DNA of 64,000 nucleotides from Longitalea luteola (GCF_017356035.1 NZ_JAFIQX010000011.1:62001-126000); one strand, 5' to 3'. Numbered from the stretch's first letter, positions 46,585 to 56,985 are shown. The notes: generated from the letters alone by a model not told the origin. Program-made: numbers and translations.

Positions 46585-47002
46585 TATATGATATTGGTAA
46601 TTGAGCTGTTGTTTTTGTTACCGGTCTGTTCAATTTTCCCGCTGTAATTCCTTTCTGGCGTTGCAAAACAATAGCATACGGGGCGAAAAATAATAAAAAT
46701 TAAGCAACAACCGGAAATTGCTTCTTTAGACAACCCAAAAAGGCGCTCCCCCCTTAAATTGCAAAAAAACAGCATATTTTTATGAAAATCGCTACCCCGG
46801 CCCCGCCGAAAATGATCGCTCGCGCTGCCTGACCCAATGAAAGCATATCGTTTTGAATTACCTTTGGCCGCAAATTCCAAATAACAAATAACAGATCTCA
46901 AATACCGGCTTCTGGAATTTGATCTTTCTTATTGTTTTTGGTGTTTGTTCCCGTAATTAACGGAATAGGATTTTGAGATTTTAAAGATTTAAAATATTAA
47001 GA
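46585..47002. other. Divergent intergenic region upstream of aspS
   Basis: Holds the promoters of the M90 paralogue (minus) and aspS (plus). An exact -7 box TACCTTTG is at 46859-46866, giving an aspS leader of about 130 bases that is AT-rich. I see no T-box, hairpin-terminator or small gene in it. Confidence 0.5.
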
Positions 47003-48829
47003 ATGTACAGAACTCATACCTGTGGAGAATTAAGGATGGCACAAACCGGGCAACAGGTAACGCTTGCCGGCTGGGTGCAAACCATCAGAAAGTTTGGTAG
47101 TATCACCTTTATTGACCTTAGGGACCGCTATGGCATTACCCAGTTATTATTAGGGGAAGAACTGAATGCTCAACTCGATCAGCAGCCGCTGGGCCGTGAA
47201 TTTGTGCTGCAGGCCACAGGTGTGGTAAGCGAACGGAGCAATAAAAACCCCAACCTGCCAACCGGCGACATTGAGATCAAAATCTCTTCATTTGTAATTC
47301 TTAATAAATCCGTAACCCCACCTTTTACTATCCAGGATGATACCGATGGCGGCGATGACCTGCGCATGAAATTCCGCTACCTCGATCTGCGCCGGAACCT
47401 GGTAAAGAAGAACCTCGAATTGCGCTATGCCGTTAACAGGGCTGCCCGCAATTACCTGCACGATAACCATTTTATGGATATAGAAACCCCCTTCCTCATT
47501 AAATCAACACCGGAGGGGGCCCGCGACTTCGTGGTGCCATCGCGGATGAATCCCGGGCAGTTTTACGCCTTACCGCAATCGCCGCAAACCTTTAAACAGT
47601 TGTTGATGGTGAGCGGTTATGACCGGTATTACCAGGTAGTAAAATGTTTCCGCGATGAGGACCTGCGTGCCGACCGCCAGCCCGAGTTCACCCAGATAGA
47701 TTGTGAAATGAGCTTTGTTGAACAGGAAGATATCCTGAACATGTTTGAAGGAATGATCAAACATATTTTCAAGGCGGTGAAGGGACTGGAAATTACCGAG
47801 AAGGTACAGCGCATGACCTGGGAAGACGCTATGTGGCAGTACGGAAACGACAAACCCGACATTCGTTTTGGCATGCAGCTGCTGAACATAAAATCAGCTT
47901 TTACCAAGGATGGTAAACTGCCTGCCACCGGTGAACTGATCGCCGGCACTGAATTTAAAGTGTTTAATGACGCTGAAACCGTAGTGGCCATTGCGGTGCC
48001 CGGCTGTGCCGAATATACCCGCAAACAAACCGATGAACTGACGGAGTGGGTAAAACGCCCGCAAATAGGCATGCAGGGGCTGGTGTTCATCAAGTGTAAT
48101 GCCGATGGCACCTACAAAAGCAGCGTAGACAAATTCTTTACAGAAGATAAACTGAAAGCCATTGCCGATGCAGCAGGCGCCAAAGCCGGCGACCTGGTGC
48201 TGATACTGGCAGGCGCTGAAGAACGCACCCGCAAAGCCATGAGCGAATTGCGCCTCGAAATGGGCGAACGACTGGGACTGCGCAAAAAAGACGAATTTAA
48301 ATTACTTTGGGTGCTCGATTTCCCGCTGTTCGAATACAGTGAAGAAGATAACCGCTGGGTAGCGCGCCACCATCCGTTCACGTCACCAAAGCCCGATCAT
48401 ATTGACATTATGATCAAAAACAGCCCCGTTATCGACAACGCGGCTGAGTACCTGAAACACCCGTATGCTAACATTAAAGCCAATGCGTACGATATGGTGC
48501 TGAACGGAAATGAAATAGGCGGGGGTTCTATCCGGATCTTCCAGCGCGACCTGCAGGAAAAAATGTTTGCAGCCCTGGGTATGAGCCAGGAAGAAGCCAT
48601 GCACAAATTCGGCTTCCTGCTGGGCGCTTTTGAATACGGCGCTCCGCCGCATGGTGGCATTGCTTATGGGTTCGACCGCCTGTGCGCTATTCTGGGTGGC
48701 AGCGAAAGCATCCGCGATTTTATTGCCTTCCCTAAAAACAACAGCGGCCGCGACGTTATGCTCGATGCTCCCAGCGCCATCGATCAAAAGCAATTCGACG
48801 AATTACAAATTAAACTGAATTTGCAATAG
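47003..48829 (+). CDS. aspS: Aspartyl-tRNA synthetase
   Basis: 608 residues, the bacterial-type length. It charges tRNA-Asp with aspartate. N-terminal OB-fold anticodon-binding domain ([34 protein letters not shown]), class II motif 2 in [20 protein letters not shown] (from about residue 215), the bacterial GAD insertion domain about 290-420, and motif 3 in [18 protein letters not shown]. All catalytic motifs are present. It is monocistronic, with two hairpins after the stop. Confidence 0.99.
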   Translation: MYRTHTCGELRMAQTGQQVTLAGWVQTIRKFGSITFIDLRDRYGITQLLLGEELNAQLDQQPLGREFVLQATGVVSERSNKNPNLPTGDIEIKISSFVILNKSVTPPFTIQDDTDGGDDLRMKFRYLDLRRNLVKKNLELRYAVNRAARNYLHDNHFMDIETPFLIKSTPEGARDFVVPSRMNPGQFYALPQSPQTFKQLLMVSGYDRYYQVVKCFRDEDLRADRQPEFTQIDCEMSFVEQEDILNMFEGMIKHIFKAVKGLEITEKVQRMTWEDAMWQYGNDKPDIRFGMQLLNIKSAFTKDGKLPATGELIAGTEFKVFNDAETVVAIAVPGCAEYTRKQTDELTEWVKRPQIGMQGLVFIKCNADGTYKSSVDKFFTEDKLKAIADAAGAKAGDLVLILAGAEERTRKAMSELRLEMGERLGLRKKDEFKLLWVLDFPLFEYSEEDNRWVARHHPFTSPKPDHIDIMIKNSPVIDNAAEYLKHPYANIKANAYDMVLNGNEIGGGSIRIFQRDLQEKMFAALGMSQEEAMHKFGFLLGAFEYGAPPHGGIAYGFDRLCAILGGSESIRDFIAFPKNNSGRDVMLDAPSAIDQKQFDELQIKLNLQ

Positions 48830-48844
48830 ATTGATAGCTAATAA

Positions 48845-48874
48845 GCCAGTGGCAGGTAGCAAGTTGCCACTGGC
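48845..48874 (+). terminator. Hairpin 1 after aspS
   Basis: GCCAGTGGCA (48845-48854) and TGCCACTGGC (48865-48874) are perfect 10-base arms. The T-run is weak, so it is more likely a 3'-end stabiliser ahead of the stronger terminator. Confidence 0.6.
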
Positions 48875-48893
48875 TTTACACTGCTAACTATTT

Positions 48894-48930
48894 CCCCATG
48901 CCGCCAATAACGACATGGGGCTTTTTTTAT
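48894..48930 (+). terminator. Intrinsic terminator after aspS
   Basis: CCCCATG (48894-48900) pairs with CATGGGG (48914-48920), followed by C and seven T residues. Confidence 0.8.
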
Positions 48931-48986
48931 ATGGGCTGCAATGACCAGCGGCCTTTATGTTTTAATTTAGCAAGGGTAAATACACC

Positions 48987-49496
48987 ATGATGAAAGGGTT
49001 CACTACCTCCTGGAAAATATTCAGATCGGTTTGCATCGTACAGTTGATCCTGGTAGCATTCAAAGCCATGATGTCATTTGGCGAAGTGTTGTTCCGGGGG
49101 AGCGCTTTCTTAGGCCTGATCAATATTATCGCCTATGCGCTGGTGTTTGTATTTGTGTACCATGGCTTATCCATGCTGAATTATAATTACCCCGATGTTC
49201 CCCTGTCTCAAAAGCAGAAACGTTCGTTCAACATTTTATACATCCTGAATTTTATCCTCATCGCTTTTCTATTTGCCCAGGTAGTGAATACCTGGGGAAT
49301 GTGGAAGGTGCTGTTTGATCCGGGTATTTACCGCGAGTTCAAAATCAACTGGTTAAATTTTACTATACATCTGCTATTTCCTTGGGGTATTTTTTTGATA
49401 CATTTTGTTTTTCTTACGGGTATGTTCCGCTTACGGAGACTCATTCATGAGAACACGGTCAATACCTGGTACGAACAGTTTGATCAGAAACCGTAA
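48987..49496 (+). CDS. Four-helix integral membrane protein, unknown function
   Basis: 169 residues with four predicted membrane segments (about 12-32, 38-60, 82-104, 122-145) and a charged C-terminal tail (RLRRLIHENTVNTWYEQFDQ). No enzyme motif. It starts 26 bases before rarA's possible upstream frame, and is only about 75 bases from rarA, so the two may be co-transcribed. I do not recognise a named family. Confidence 0.75.
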   Translation: MMKGFTTSWKIFRSVCIVQLILVAFKAMMSFGEVLFRGSAFLGLINIIAYALVFVFVYHGLSMLNYNYPDVPLSQKQKRSFNILYILNFILIAFLFAQVVNTWGMWKVLFDPGIYREFKINWLNFTIHLLFPWGIFLIHFVFLTGMFRLRRLIHENTVNTWYEQFDQKP

Positions 49497-49570
49497 TACC
49501 ACAGGTGCCTGATCGAATACCCATGAGGCAAAATTTTACTACCTTGAGGAGCTATTTTTCTTCCCATAAT

Positions 49571-50830
49571 ATGGAAGCAACACCACTTGCAGAAAGGTTA
49601 CGTCCGAATACATTAGATGAACTGGCAGGTCAGGAGCACCTTACCGGTAAAGGCAGCATTTTGCGTACAGCTATTGAGCAGGGGAAAGTGCCCTCCATGA
49701 TCCTGTGGGGGCCGCCCGGTACGGGAAAAACCACTATTGCCAATATAATAGCCCATACATTACAGGTTCCCTTTTACACGCTCAGCGCTATCAGTTCCGG
49801 CGTAAAAGAAGTACGCGAAGTAATTACAGAAGCTAAAGAAAAAGAGCGGGCGATCTTATTCATCGACGAAATACACCGTTTCAATAAAGGACAACAGGAC
49901 GCCCTGCTGGGCGCCGTAGAAAAAGGCATTGTTACCCTCATTGGCGCTACCACCGAAAATCCTTCTTTTGAAGTGAACAGCGCCTTACTTAGCCGTTGCC
50001 AGGTATATGTGCTAAGGCCGCTGCAGGAAGAAAACCTTATCACTTTGTTACAGCAGGCCATTACCAAAGATGTGCTGTTGCAGAAAAAACATATTGAACT
50101 GCAGGAAACCGCTGCGCTGATCACTATTTCCGGTGGTGACGCACGTAAATTATTGAACCTGCTTGAGCTGGTGGTAAATACGCTGGGAGAGACCGCCATT
50201 ATCACCGACCAGGCCGTTATGGATATTGCCCAGCAGCGGATTGCCCTGTATGACAAAAGCGGCGAACAACATTATGATATCATTTCAGCCTTCATTAAAA
50301 GTATGCGTGGCAGTGATCCCAACGGTGCCGTGTACTGGCTGGCGCGGATGATAGAAGGCGGCGAAGATGTAAAATTCATCGCGCGCCGCATGCTTATACT
50401 GGCCAGTGAAGACATTGGGAATGCCAATCCCACCGCGCTGGTGCTGGCCAATGCTACCTTTGAAGCGGTAAACAAGATCGGATATCCTGAAGCCCGGATC
50501 ATTTTATCGCAATGCGCCGTTTACCTGGCTACTTCGCCTAAAAGCAATGCTTCTTATGTGGCCATCAATGATGCGCTGGCAGCGGTTCGTGAACATGGCG
50601 ATCTGCCGGTGCCACTGCACATTCGCAATGCCCCTACCCACCTGATGAAAAAACTCGATTACGGCAAAGGCTATAAATATTCCCACGATTACGAGGGCAA
50701 TTTTTCCAGCCAGGAATATCTGCCACCACCGCTTACCGGCCGGAAATTTTATGATCCGGGGCAAAATGCCCGTGAAGAGGAACTAAGAAGGTACCTTAAA
50801 AACCTATGGAAGGAAAAATATGGCTACTAG
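49571..50830 (+). CDS. rarA: Replication-associated recombination protein A (MgsA/WRNIP1 AAA+ ATPase)
   Basis: 419 residues from ATG 49571 ([20 protein letters not shown]), which matches the usual family start; upstream ATG 49523 and 49505 would add poorly conserved residues. Walker [10 protein letters not shown] (from Gly47), Walker [21 protein letters not shown], sensor region [20 protein letters not shown], and the C-terminal RarA tetramerisation domain ([39 protein letters not shown]). RarA acts at stalled replication forks with the clamp-loader fold. Confidence 0.97.
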   Translation: MEATPLAERLRPNTLDELAGQEHLTGKGSILRTAIEQGKVPSMILWGPPGTGKTTIANIIAHTLQVPFYTLSAISSGVKEVREVITEAKEKERAILFIDEIHRFNKGQQDALLGAVEKGIVTLIGATTENPSFEVNSALLSRCQVYVLRPLQEENLITLLQQAITKDVLLQKKHIELQETAALITISGGDARKLLNLLELVVNTLGETAIITDQAVMDIAQQRIALYDKSGEQHYDIISAFIKSMRGSDPNGAVYWLARMIEGGEDVKFIARRMLILASEDIGNANPTALVLANATFEAVNKIGYPEARIILSQCAVYLATSPKSNASYVAINDALAAVREHGDLPVPLHIRNAPTHLMKKLDYGKGYKYSHDYEGNFSSQEYLPPPLTGRKFYDPGQNAREEELRRYLKNLWKEKYGY

Positions 50831-50924
50831 CAAGAGATACCAAATTTCAGTTACCATTTACTACCAGTAACGCATTATTGATAGCATATCATTTTATCAG
50901 GAAATACAAACAATTTATTATCGC

Positions 50925-51383
50925 TTGAGCAACCTAACGTTTATACACAAGCCGTTCAATGAACTAACACCGCACGAATTGTATGCTATTTTGCAGTTGC
51001 GCAGTGAAGTATTTGTTGTTGAACAAAATTGTGTGTTTCAGGATGCAGATAATAAAGACCAGGCTTCGTATCATGTCATGGGCTGGCAAAATGATCTGCT
51101 GGCAGGTTATACACGGTTAGTCCCCGCCGGTATATCCTATGATGAACCTTCTATTGGCCGTGTTGTTACTTCGCCGAAAGTTAGGCATGCGGGTATAGGA
51201 AAACTACTAATGCAATATTCCATTCGTACAACCTACGCATTGTGGGGGAAAACTACGATTACCATCGGTGCGCAATTCTACCTCCGTAATTTCTATAATT
51301 CACTAGGGTTTCAACAGTGTAGTGACATCTATCTTGAAGATGGTATTCAACACATTAAGATGTTTCTACCGATTAACGGTTGA
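50925..51383 (+). CDS. elaA: GNAT N-acetyltransferase, ElaA family
   Basis: 152 residues. The start is a TTG at 50925; no in-frame ATG fits, and the protein from there begins where ElaA homologues do. Motifs LYAILQLRSEVFVVEQNCVF and IGRVVTSPKVRHAGIGKLLM (acetyl-CoA binding R/Q-x-x-G-x-G/A variant), then ITIGAQFYLRNFYNSLGFQQ, closely follow E. coli ElaA. Substrate unknown. It lies about 95 bases after rarA on the same strand. Confidence 0.92.
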   Translation: MSNLTFIHKPFNELTPHELYAILQLRSEVFVVEQNCVFQDADNKDQASYHVMGWQNDLLAGYTRLVPAGISYDEPSIGRVVTSPKVRHAGIGKLLMQYSIRTTYALWGKTTITIGAQFYLRNFYNSLGFQQCSDIYLEDGIQHIKMFLPING

Positions 51384-51533
51384 AAACAGTAAAACAAAAC
51401 ACTTATTTGCATATTTTTTTAAAAGCTGCACACAAAAAAAGGACAATTCTGCGTTTATAGTATGTGTGACTGGTGTTTGTTATTTTAGCACCAGATTTTC
51501 TCTGACCGTCTGAAAACTAAATCTGATATTCTC

Positions 51534-52484
51534 ATGAAACAGTTTTTACACTCTGTATGGAGGTGTAGCATGTTATTACTGGTTAGTGCAGGTAGTTGCA
51601 TTACTTCCTACGGCCAGTACACCGAAAGTTCCTCCTTTTTTGAAGCGGGTATTAGCCTGGGACCTACCAACCTTCTGAGTGACCTTGGAGGTAATGCCGG
51701 AAAGGGTACCAAGTTTATCAAAGACAACAACTTCCCATCAACCAAACTCATTTTTGGTGCTTATCTTACCTATCAGCCCAATGAATGGCTGGGTTTCCGG
51801 TTAGCAGTGAACAGAGGTACACTGTCTGGTGATGATGCCCTTATCAAAGGCAAAGGTGGCCTGGAAGAAGCCCGCAAAAACCGTAATTCGGACGTTCGCA
51901 CGCGGATAACGGAAGGATTGTTGCTGGCAGAAGTTTATCCCACTGTTTTCCTGGAAGGCGACCCATCTGATGTAATAGGAAGGATCAGACCGTATGTAAT
52001 GGGTGGTATCGGTTTCTTCAAATTTAATCCGCAGGGTACCGATCCCCTGACTGGAGAATGGGTTGATCTGAAACCTTTACGTACTGAAGGACAAGGTTTA
52101 CCAGGATATCCTGGCCGCAAGGAATATAAATTAACAGCCTTTAATTATTCTTTGGGTGCAGGCGCTAAATATTTCCTCAGTGAAAAAGTAAATATCAGCC
52201 TCGAACTATTACACAGAACTACCAATACCGACTATATAGACGACGTAAGCACTACTTATATTGATAATTCTGCTTTTTTTGCAAGTATGCCGCTGCCGCA
52301 GGCGCAACTCGCTGCAAGAATGGCAAACAAGAGTGGTAGTATTGCAGCACCTTATACCGCAGGTATGAAAAGAGGAACGTCAACTAACAATGACGCCTAT
52401 TTCTCGCTCAACCTGAAATTAGGTTTCAGATTAGGCCAGGGAAGCAGCAACTATAGCTCTACCCGTTGCCCTGTCAGATTCTAA
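51534..52484 (+). CDS. DUF6089/PorG-like outer membrane barrel protein
   Basis: 316 residues. Signal peptide about 1-27 (SMLLLVSAGSCITSYGQ). The body matches the DUF6089 family: FFEAGISLGPTNLLSDLGGN at the start, IFGAYLTYQPNEWLGFRLAV, RPYVMGGIGFFKFNPQG, FNYSLGAGAKYFLSEKVNIS and HRTTNTDYIDDVSTTYID. Members include PorG, an outer-membrane component of the T9SS, but the phylum has several DUF6089 paralogues. The C-terminus runs LNLKLGFRLGQ. Its neighbour downstream is a stand-alone sorting-domain protein. Confidence 0.88.
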   Translation: MKQFLHSVWRCSMLLLVSAGSCITSYGQYTESSSFFEAGISLGPTNLLSDLGGNAGKGTKFIKDNNFPSTKLIFGAYLTYQPNEWLGFRLAVNRGTLSGDDALIKGKGGLEEARKNRNSDVRTRITEGLLLAEVYPTVFLEGDPSDVIGRIRPYVMGGIGFFKFNPQGTDPLTGEWVDLKPLRTEGQGLPGYPGRKEYKLTAFNYSLGAGAKYFLSEKVNISLELLHRTTNTDYIDDVSTTYIDNSAFFASMPLPQAQLAARMANKSGSIAAPYTAGMKRGTSTNNDAYFSLNLKLGFRLGQGSSNYSSTRCPVRF

Positions 52485-52572
52485 TGTTACAATTTCCGTA
52501 TTCAAGATATCGTTGTTGATCCGTACCCTTTTGAAAATTTTTCGCCTCTGATGAGGCAGCGAACCCGAACCC

Positions 52573-52980
52573 ATGAACACAAGCGAAACCGTAGGAAGGT
52601 ATATTAGTATCCGTATTATCCCCGCGCTGTTTACAATAGTTCTATTGTGCACAGGCATACATCCTTCTATCGGTTGTCCGTTATCAGTACCTACTTATTC
52701 AAATGATACCATACTGGTACAAAAACAGGTTACCAGTAAAAAGCATAAAATAAAGTTGTATCCAAACGCTGAGCAGGATGTTCTTTTTTTTAGTGTGCGA
52801 GGATCAGAAGATAAAGTATACCAGTTCTTTTTATTTGATGTTAACGGCAACCTGGTTAAGCAGGCTAACATCAAAGGCAGGCAAACGACTGTTATTGACA
52901 ACATTGAAAAAGGCAATTACCTGTTCGAAGTATTCTCTGATGATGTGCGCATTGAAAATGGACAGGTGATCATACGATAA
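52573..52980 (+). CDS. Small secreted protein consisting almost only of a T9SS type A sorting domain
   Basis: 135 residues. A hydrophobic export signal (about 14-34, IIPALFTIVLLCTGIHPSIG) is followed by a ~25-residue linker and then, from about residue 60 to the end, a sequence with the pattern of the type A C-terminal sorting domain: KIKLYPNAEQDVLFFSV, FFLFDVNGNLVKQANI, IEKGNYLFEVFSDD and a terminal GQVIIR. Normally this domain sits at the end of a large cargo protein; here there is no cargo. It lies 88 bases after the DUF6089 gene, same strand. Possible roles: substrate mimic, T9SS regulator, or remnant of a longer gene. Confidence 0.75.
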   Translation: MNTSETVGRYISIRIIPALFTIVLLCTGIHPSIGCPLSVPTYSNDTILVQKQVTSKKHKIKLYPNAEQDVLFFSVRGSEDKVYQFFLFDVNGNLVKQANIKGRQTTVIDNIEKGNYLFEVFSDDVRIENGQVIIR

Positions 52981-53426
52981 ATTATTTTCGGTTGCCATTA
53001 AGGCAATCATAAAGCTCTTTGTTACCACAACTTATAATCCAATAAGCTGCAGGGAAATTAGTAAAATCCATATATCCGGTTGAGTCAAAACCTGATCCGT
53101 TCCCTATTTTTAAGTACCCTGAAACACAAAGATTTTATTAATCACTCCCTGCACCTGCTTATTGGAACCACAAACTTCTTCTGGTTAATACCAGTATCCT
53201 CAGTAGCCGGCGATGAATAATTGCCGGCTACTTGTATTTTAGGCCGAATGCTAAACGCCTAAGGCTTGTTCTGCAGAGGCGCTTCGCGCCTGGTGTTATC
53301 AATTAACATTATAGCGTTTAGCGCCTGCCGGCAGGCAGGTTCAGCGTTTTGCGTTTAGCGTTCTGCGTTCTGCATAAAAAAGGGCGGCCTTTCAGCCACC
53401 CGGTTTATTTAATATCGCATTGCAGG
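52981..53426. other. Intergenic region with AACGC-type repeats and a GC palindrome
   Basis: Convergent gap. It carries gcgcttcgcgcc and AACGC/GCGTT-type words (ctaaacgcct near 53250; gcgttttgcgtttagcgttc near 53344-53363) and the palindrome GCCTGCCGGCAGGC at 53323-53336. The left part is AT-rich. No gene seen. Confidence 0.6.
53323..53336. repeat. GCCTGCCGGCAGGC palindrome
   Basis: Perfect 14-base palindrome extended on the right by AGG. A related copy is at 29911-29930. Confidence 0.6.
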
Positions 53427-53951
53427 TTATTTTAAGAAGATACCGGCAGCCTCTTCCCAGTTGTTGATGCGGTCGTAACCGGTCACGTCTTTGTTATGAA
53501 TAGCCGTAAAAAGGTGCTTTTTTCCGTTGAAATGCTGCAGGTGCCGTACATGATCATCGATCATGTGATCACCATACACCATGCGCTTTTCACCGCATAA
53601 CACGAGTTGTTTCCAGGTGAAGAACGGAAAATGCTCCATCAACCAGTCAAACTTATCTTTTAATGAGTTCGGAAACTCCGTGGCAGCGGATACGATAAAG
53701 ATCTCATATCGTTTATTCATTTCCTTAAGCACATCAACACTGTCTTTCATGACCGGCAGGTCGCGAAAAAAACCAGGTTCGGATAAACGTGAACGAACAA
53801 GCGCCTGGTGCTGTTCGGGAAAACCGAATAACCACGATCCACTCATCTTACTAAAATCAACCGGTAATCCATATTCTTTTTTGTACCACTCGATCATTGC
53901 CCCCATAGGATCGGCAATCACTTCATCCATATCGATTATTACTCTTTCCAT
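53427..53951 (-). CDS. 5'(3')-deoxyribonucleotidase-like HAD phosphatase
   Basis: 174 residues. The first HAD motif is DMDEVIAD (about 7-14), matching the NT5C-type DMDGVLAD with both aspartates. SAATEFPNSLKDKFDWLMEH carries the second motif Ser/Thr, and a later D-D pair (HMIDDHVRHLQ) is motif 4. These enzymes dephosphorylate deoxyribonucleotides, helping control dNTP pools. Size and order fit the bacterial NT5C family. It is upstream of the AGGTGTGCCAC hairpin that ends uvrA, on the same strand. Confidence 0.88.
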   Translation of the reverse strand: MERVIIDMDEVIADPMGAMIEWYKKEYGLPVDFSKMSGSWLFGFPEQHQALVRSRLSEPGFFRDLPVMKDSVDVLKEMNKRYEIFIVSAATEFPNSLKDKFDWLMEHFPFFTWKQLVLCGEKRMVYGDHMIDDHVRHLQHFNGKKHLFTAIHNKDVTGYDRINNWEEAAGIFLK

Positions 53952-53965
53952 TGGTAGTATTATTT

Positions 53966-54013
53966 AGGTGTGCCACATTTCGATCGCTACATTAGAGAAA
54001 GTGAGGCACACCT
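53966..54013. repeat. AGGTGTGCCAC palindrome, copy 3 (probable uvrA terminator)
   Basis: AGGTGTGCC (53966-53974) pairs perfectly with GGCACACCT (54005-54013) around a long centre. It lies just downstream of the uvrA stop (54025, minus strand) and upstream of the nucleotidase start at 53951. Confidence 0.75.
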
Positions 54014-54024
54014 TTGTTAACTAA

Positions 54025-56985
54025 CTATTTCAACTCTTCTTTTAAAAATTTCGCGGTGTGACTGGCCTTTACTTTCAGCAAATCTTCAGGCGTTCCTTCA
54101 AAAAGGATCTGTCCGCCCCCATCGCCGCCTTCAGGTCCCAGGTCAATGATATGATCGGCCACTTTAATTACGTCCATATTGTGTTCGATCACCAAAACAG
54201 TATTGCCGCGGTCAACCAGCTTGTTAAGCACATCGAGCAAATGCTGAATATCTTCAAAATGCAACCCGGTCGTAGGCTCATCCAGGATGTAAAAAGTTTT
54301 ACCGGTATCTTTTTTCGACAGCTCGGTAGCCAGTTTCACCCGTTGGGCTTCGCCGCCGCTCAACGTAACAGCGCTTTGTCCAAGGGTGATATAACCCAGT
54401 CCTACTTCCTGTAACACTTTTATCTTCCGGTACAAATAAGGTACATTCTGGAAGAACTCAACGGCATCATCAACCGTCATATCGAGCACATCACTGATGC
54501 TTTTTCCTTTATACCTGATCTCGAGGGTTTCGCGGTTGTATCGCTTGCCCTGGCATTTCTCGCAGTGTACATATACATCTGGCAGGAAGTTCATTTCAAT
54601 CACCCGCATACCACCGCCTTCACACACATCGCAACGACCGCTTTTAACATTAAAGGAGAACCGGCCTGCATTATACCCCCTGATCTTGGCTTCAGGAACG
54701 GATGCATACAGTGTTCTTATGTCGGTAAAAAAGCCGCAATAGGTGGCCGGATTGCTTCGGGGTGTACGGCCGATAGGCGACTGATCAATTTCAATTACTT
54801 TATCAATATGTTCGAGGCCCTTGATATTTTTATATTCAAGTGGCGTCATACGCGAGTTATAAGCATGTTTGCTTAAAATGGGATACAGGGTCTCAATGAT
54901 GAGCGTTGATTTTCCACTGCCGCTAACCCCCGTTGCCACGATCAATTTACCCAGGGGAAACTTTGCAGTTACTTTTTGCAGGTTATTGCCATTGGCGCCA
55001 ATTAGCTCCAGCACCTTTCCACTGCCTTTTCTTCTTTCTTTAGGCACCGCAATTTCGCGAATACCATTCAGATAAGCAGAGGTAAGGGTATCCAGCTTCA
55101 ATAAAGCTGCGGGCTCTCCCTGGGCTACTACCCTGCCGCCATGAAAGCCGGCTTTAGGCCCAATATCAACCAGGTGGTCGGCCGCCAGCATAATATCTTT
55201 ATCATGTTCTACCACCAGCACGCTGTTACCAATGTTACGCAGGTTCTTTAATGCTTCAATTAACCGGTGGTTGTCGCGCTGATGTAAACCGATGCTGGGT
55301 TCATCGAGAATATAAGTGATGCCCTGTAATTGGGAACCGATCTGTGTAGCCAGTCTGATGCGCTGGGATTCTCCACCGCTGAGTGTGCGCGAAGACCGGT
55401 TAAGTGTGAGATAGTTTAAACCAACGTCGAGCAGGAACTGTAACCTTTCCCTGATCTCCTTCAGCACATCTTTTGCAATGGTATTCTGCTTCGTAGATAA
55501 TCTTTTCTCGATGCCTTTGAACCATTGCATCAGTTTATCGAGATTGAGCTCACTAAGCTCTGCAATATTTTTTTCGTCAACCTTAAACCATAAACTCTCC
55601 TTTTTCAACCGGGCGCCACCGCAGGCTGTACAGGTCTTTAATTCCATGAACTGTTCTGTCCACTGACGAATCGAATCACTGGAACTGGCAGCGAACCACC
55701 GCTTTAACTGAGGTACGACGCCTTCAAATTCTTCTGTGTATATATTCGCTTCCGGATTAATAGCATCAAAATCCAACACTTCTTCATGATCGCCGGCCTC
55801 ATTACCATACAGTACCAGATTAAGGGCTTTCTTTGGCATTTCGTTCAAAGGCACATCGAGGCTGAACCTGTGTTTCTTGGCGAGCCGTTGTACCTGGCTG
55901 AACACGTAGTTATCTCTTTCTTCACCCAGTGGGGCAATGCCGCCTTCATTTATGCTTAATGAATGATCAGGAATAACGGCCTCCATACTGATCTGGTAAA
56001 CATTACCAAGGCCTTTACAAACCGGACAGGCGCCGTATGGACTGTTAAATGAAAAGCTGTTGGGAGATGGTTCTTCGTAACTGATCCCCGTGTCTTCACA
56101 CATTAACTGACGCGAATATTGAACCAGGACCTCTCCCCGGCCGGCACCATTGGAGGAGGAATTGCCGTTTTTCGTTTTGCTTTGCTTGTCATTTCCATTG
56201 CCTGCATCATGTACTAACAGGAACATCAGCTCCTTCCCCATTTGCAAGGTCTTCTGAACGCTCTGGCTTAAGCGCAGTTTCATGTCATCTGTAACTGCCA
56301 TGCGATCGATCACCACTTCAATGTCATGTATCTTGTAACGATCAACCTGCATTTTAGGAACAAGATCCTTTACTTCACCATCAACGCGCACTTTGAGATA
56401 ACCTTTTTTACGAATATCTTCAAACAGTTCGCGATAATGTCCTTTGCGCCCACGTACCAGGGGAGCAAGCAATGTTATTTTCTTTCCTTTGAACTTTTTA
56501 TAGATATTATCAACGATCTCTTCTTCACTGAACTTGACCATTTTTTTCCCCGTATTGTAACTGTAAGCCTCCCCAACGCGGGCAAACAATAAGCGCAGAA
56601 AATCATACACTTCTGTAATGGTTCCTACAGTTGAACGGGGGTTCTTGTTAGTGGTCTTTTGCTCAATGGAAATCACAGGTGACAGGCCAGTGATCTTATC
56701 TACATCAGGACGTTCCATATCACCAATGAACTGGCGGGCATATGCGCCGAAACTTTCCATATAACGGCGTTGCCCCTCCGCATATATGGTATCAAAAGCG
56801 AGTGACGATTTTCCACTGCCACTGATACCCGTTATTACAACCAGTTTATTTTTAGGGATACTGATATCGATATTCTTAAGATTGTGAACCCGCGCTCCAA
56901 AAACATGAATAGCCTCATCAGATTCGGCACCGGCAACCTGTTCGCTTTTTGGTATAGCCGGTTTTTTAGCTTTCACATCTGCCAT
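54025..56985 (-). CDS. uvrA: Excinuclease ABC subunit A
   Basis: 986 residues. UvrA recognises helix-distorting DNA damage with UvrB. Two ABC modules: first Walker A VVITGISGSGKSSLAFDTIY, second LIVATGVSGSGKSTLIIETL; two ABC signatures (RTLSGGESQRIRLATQIGSQ; TLSGGEAQRVKLATELSKK) and Walker B with ILDEPSIGLHQRD and ILDEPTTGLHFED. Zinc-binding cysteines are seen in CPVCKGLG, CTACGGARLK and CDVCEGGG...CEKCQGKRYN. A short low-complexity Asn/Ser/Gly linker (NGNDKQSKTKNGNSSSNG, about 268-285) interrupts the conserved sequence and looks lineage-specific. The UvrB partner gene is not adjacent, which is normal. Confidence 0.99.
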   Translation of the reverse strand: MADVKAKKPAIPKSEQVAGAESDEAIHVFGARVHNLKNIDISIPKNKLVVITGISGSGKSSLAFDTIYAEGQRRYMESFGAYARQFIGDMERPDVDKITGLSPVISIEQKTTNKNPRSTVGTITEVYDFLRLLFARVGEAYSYNTGKKMVKFSEEEIVDNIYKKFKGKKITLLAPLVRGRKGHYRELFEDIRKKGYLKVRVDGEVKDLVPKMQVDRYKIHDIEVVIDRMAVTDDMKLRLSQSVQKTLQMGKELMFLLVHDAGNGNDKQSKTKNGNSSSNGAGRGEVLVQYSRQLMCEDTGISYEEPSPNSFSFNSPYGACPVCKGLGNVYQISMEAVIPDHSLSINEGGIAPLGEERDNYVFSQVQRLAKKHRFSLDVPLNEMPKKALNLVLYGNEAGDHEEVLDFDAINPEANIYTEEFEGVVPQLKRWFAASSSDSIRQWTEQFMELKTCTACGGARLKKESLWFKVDEKNIAELSELNLDKLMQWFKGIEKRLSTKQNTIAKDVLKEIRERLQFLLDVGLNYLTLNRSSRTLSGGESQRIRLATQIGSQLQGITYILDEPSIGLHQRDNHRLIEALKNLRNIGNSVLVVEHDKDIMLAADHLVDIGPKAGFHGGRVVAQGEPAALLKLDTLTSAYLNGIREIAVPKERRKGSGKVLELIGANGNNLQKVTAKFPLGKLIVATGVSGSGKSTLIIETLYPILSKHAYNSRMTPLEYKNIKGLEHIDKVIEIDQSPIGRTPRSNPATYCGFFTDIRTLYASVPEAKIRGYNAGRFSFNVKSGRCDVCEGGGMRVIEMNFLPDVYVHCEKCQGKRYNRETLEIRYKGKSISDVLDMTVDDAVEFFQNVPYLYRKIKVLQEVGLGYITLGQSAVTLSGGEAQRVKLATELSKKDTGKTFYILDEPTTGLHFEDIQHLLDVLNKLVDRGNTVLVIEHNMDVIKVADHIIDLGPEGGDGGGQILFEGTPEDLLKVKASHTAKFLKEELK

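Noticed and set aside
46585-47002. T-box or attenuator in the aspS leader
   Set aside because: No T-box sequence (TGGNACCGCG-like) or terminator hairpin is present.
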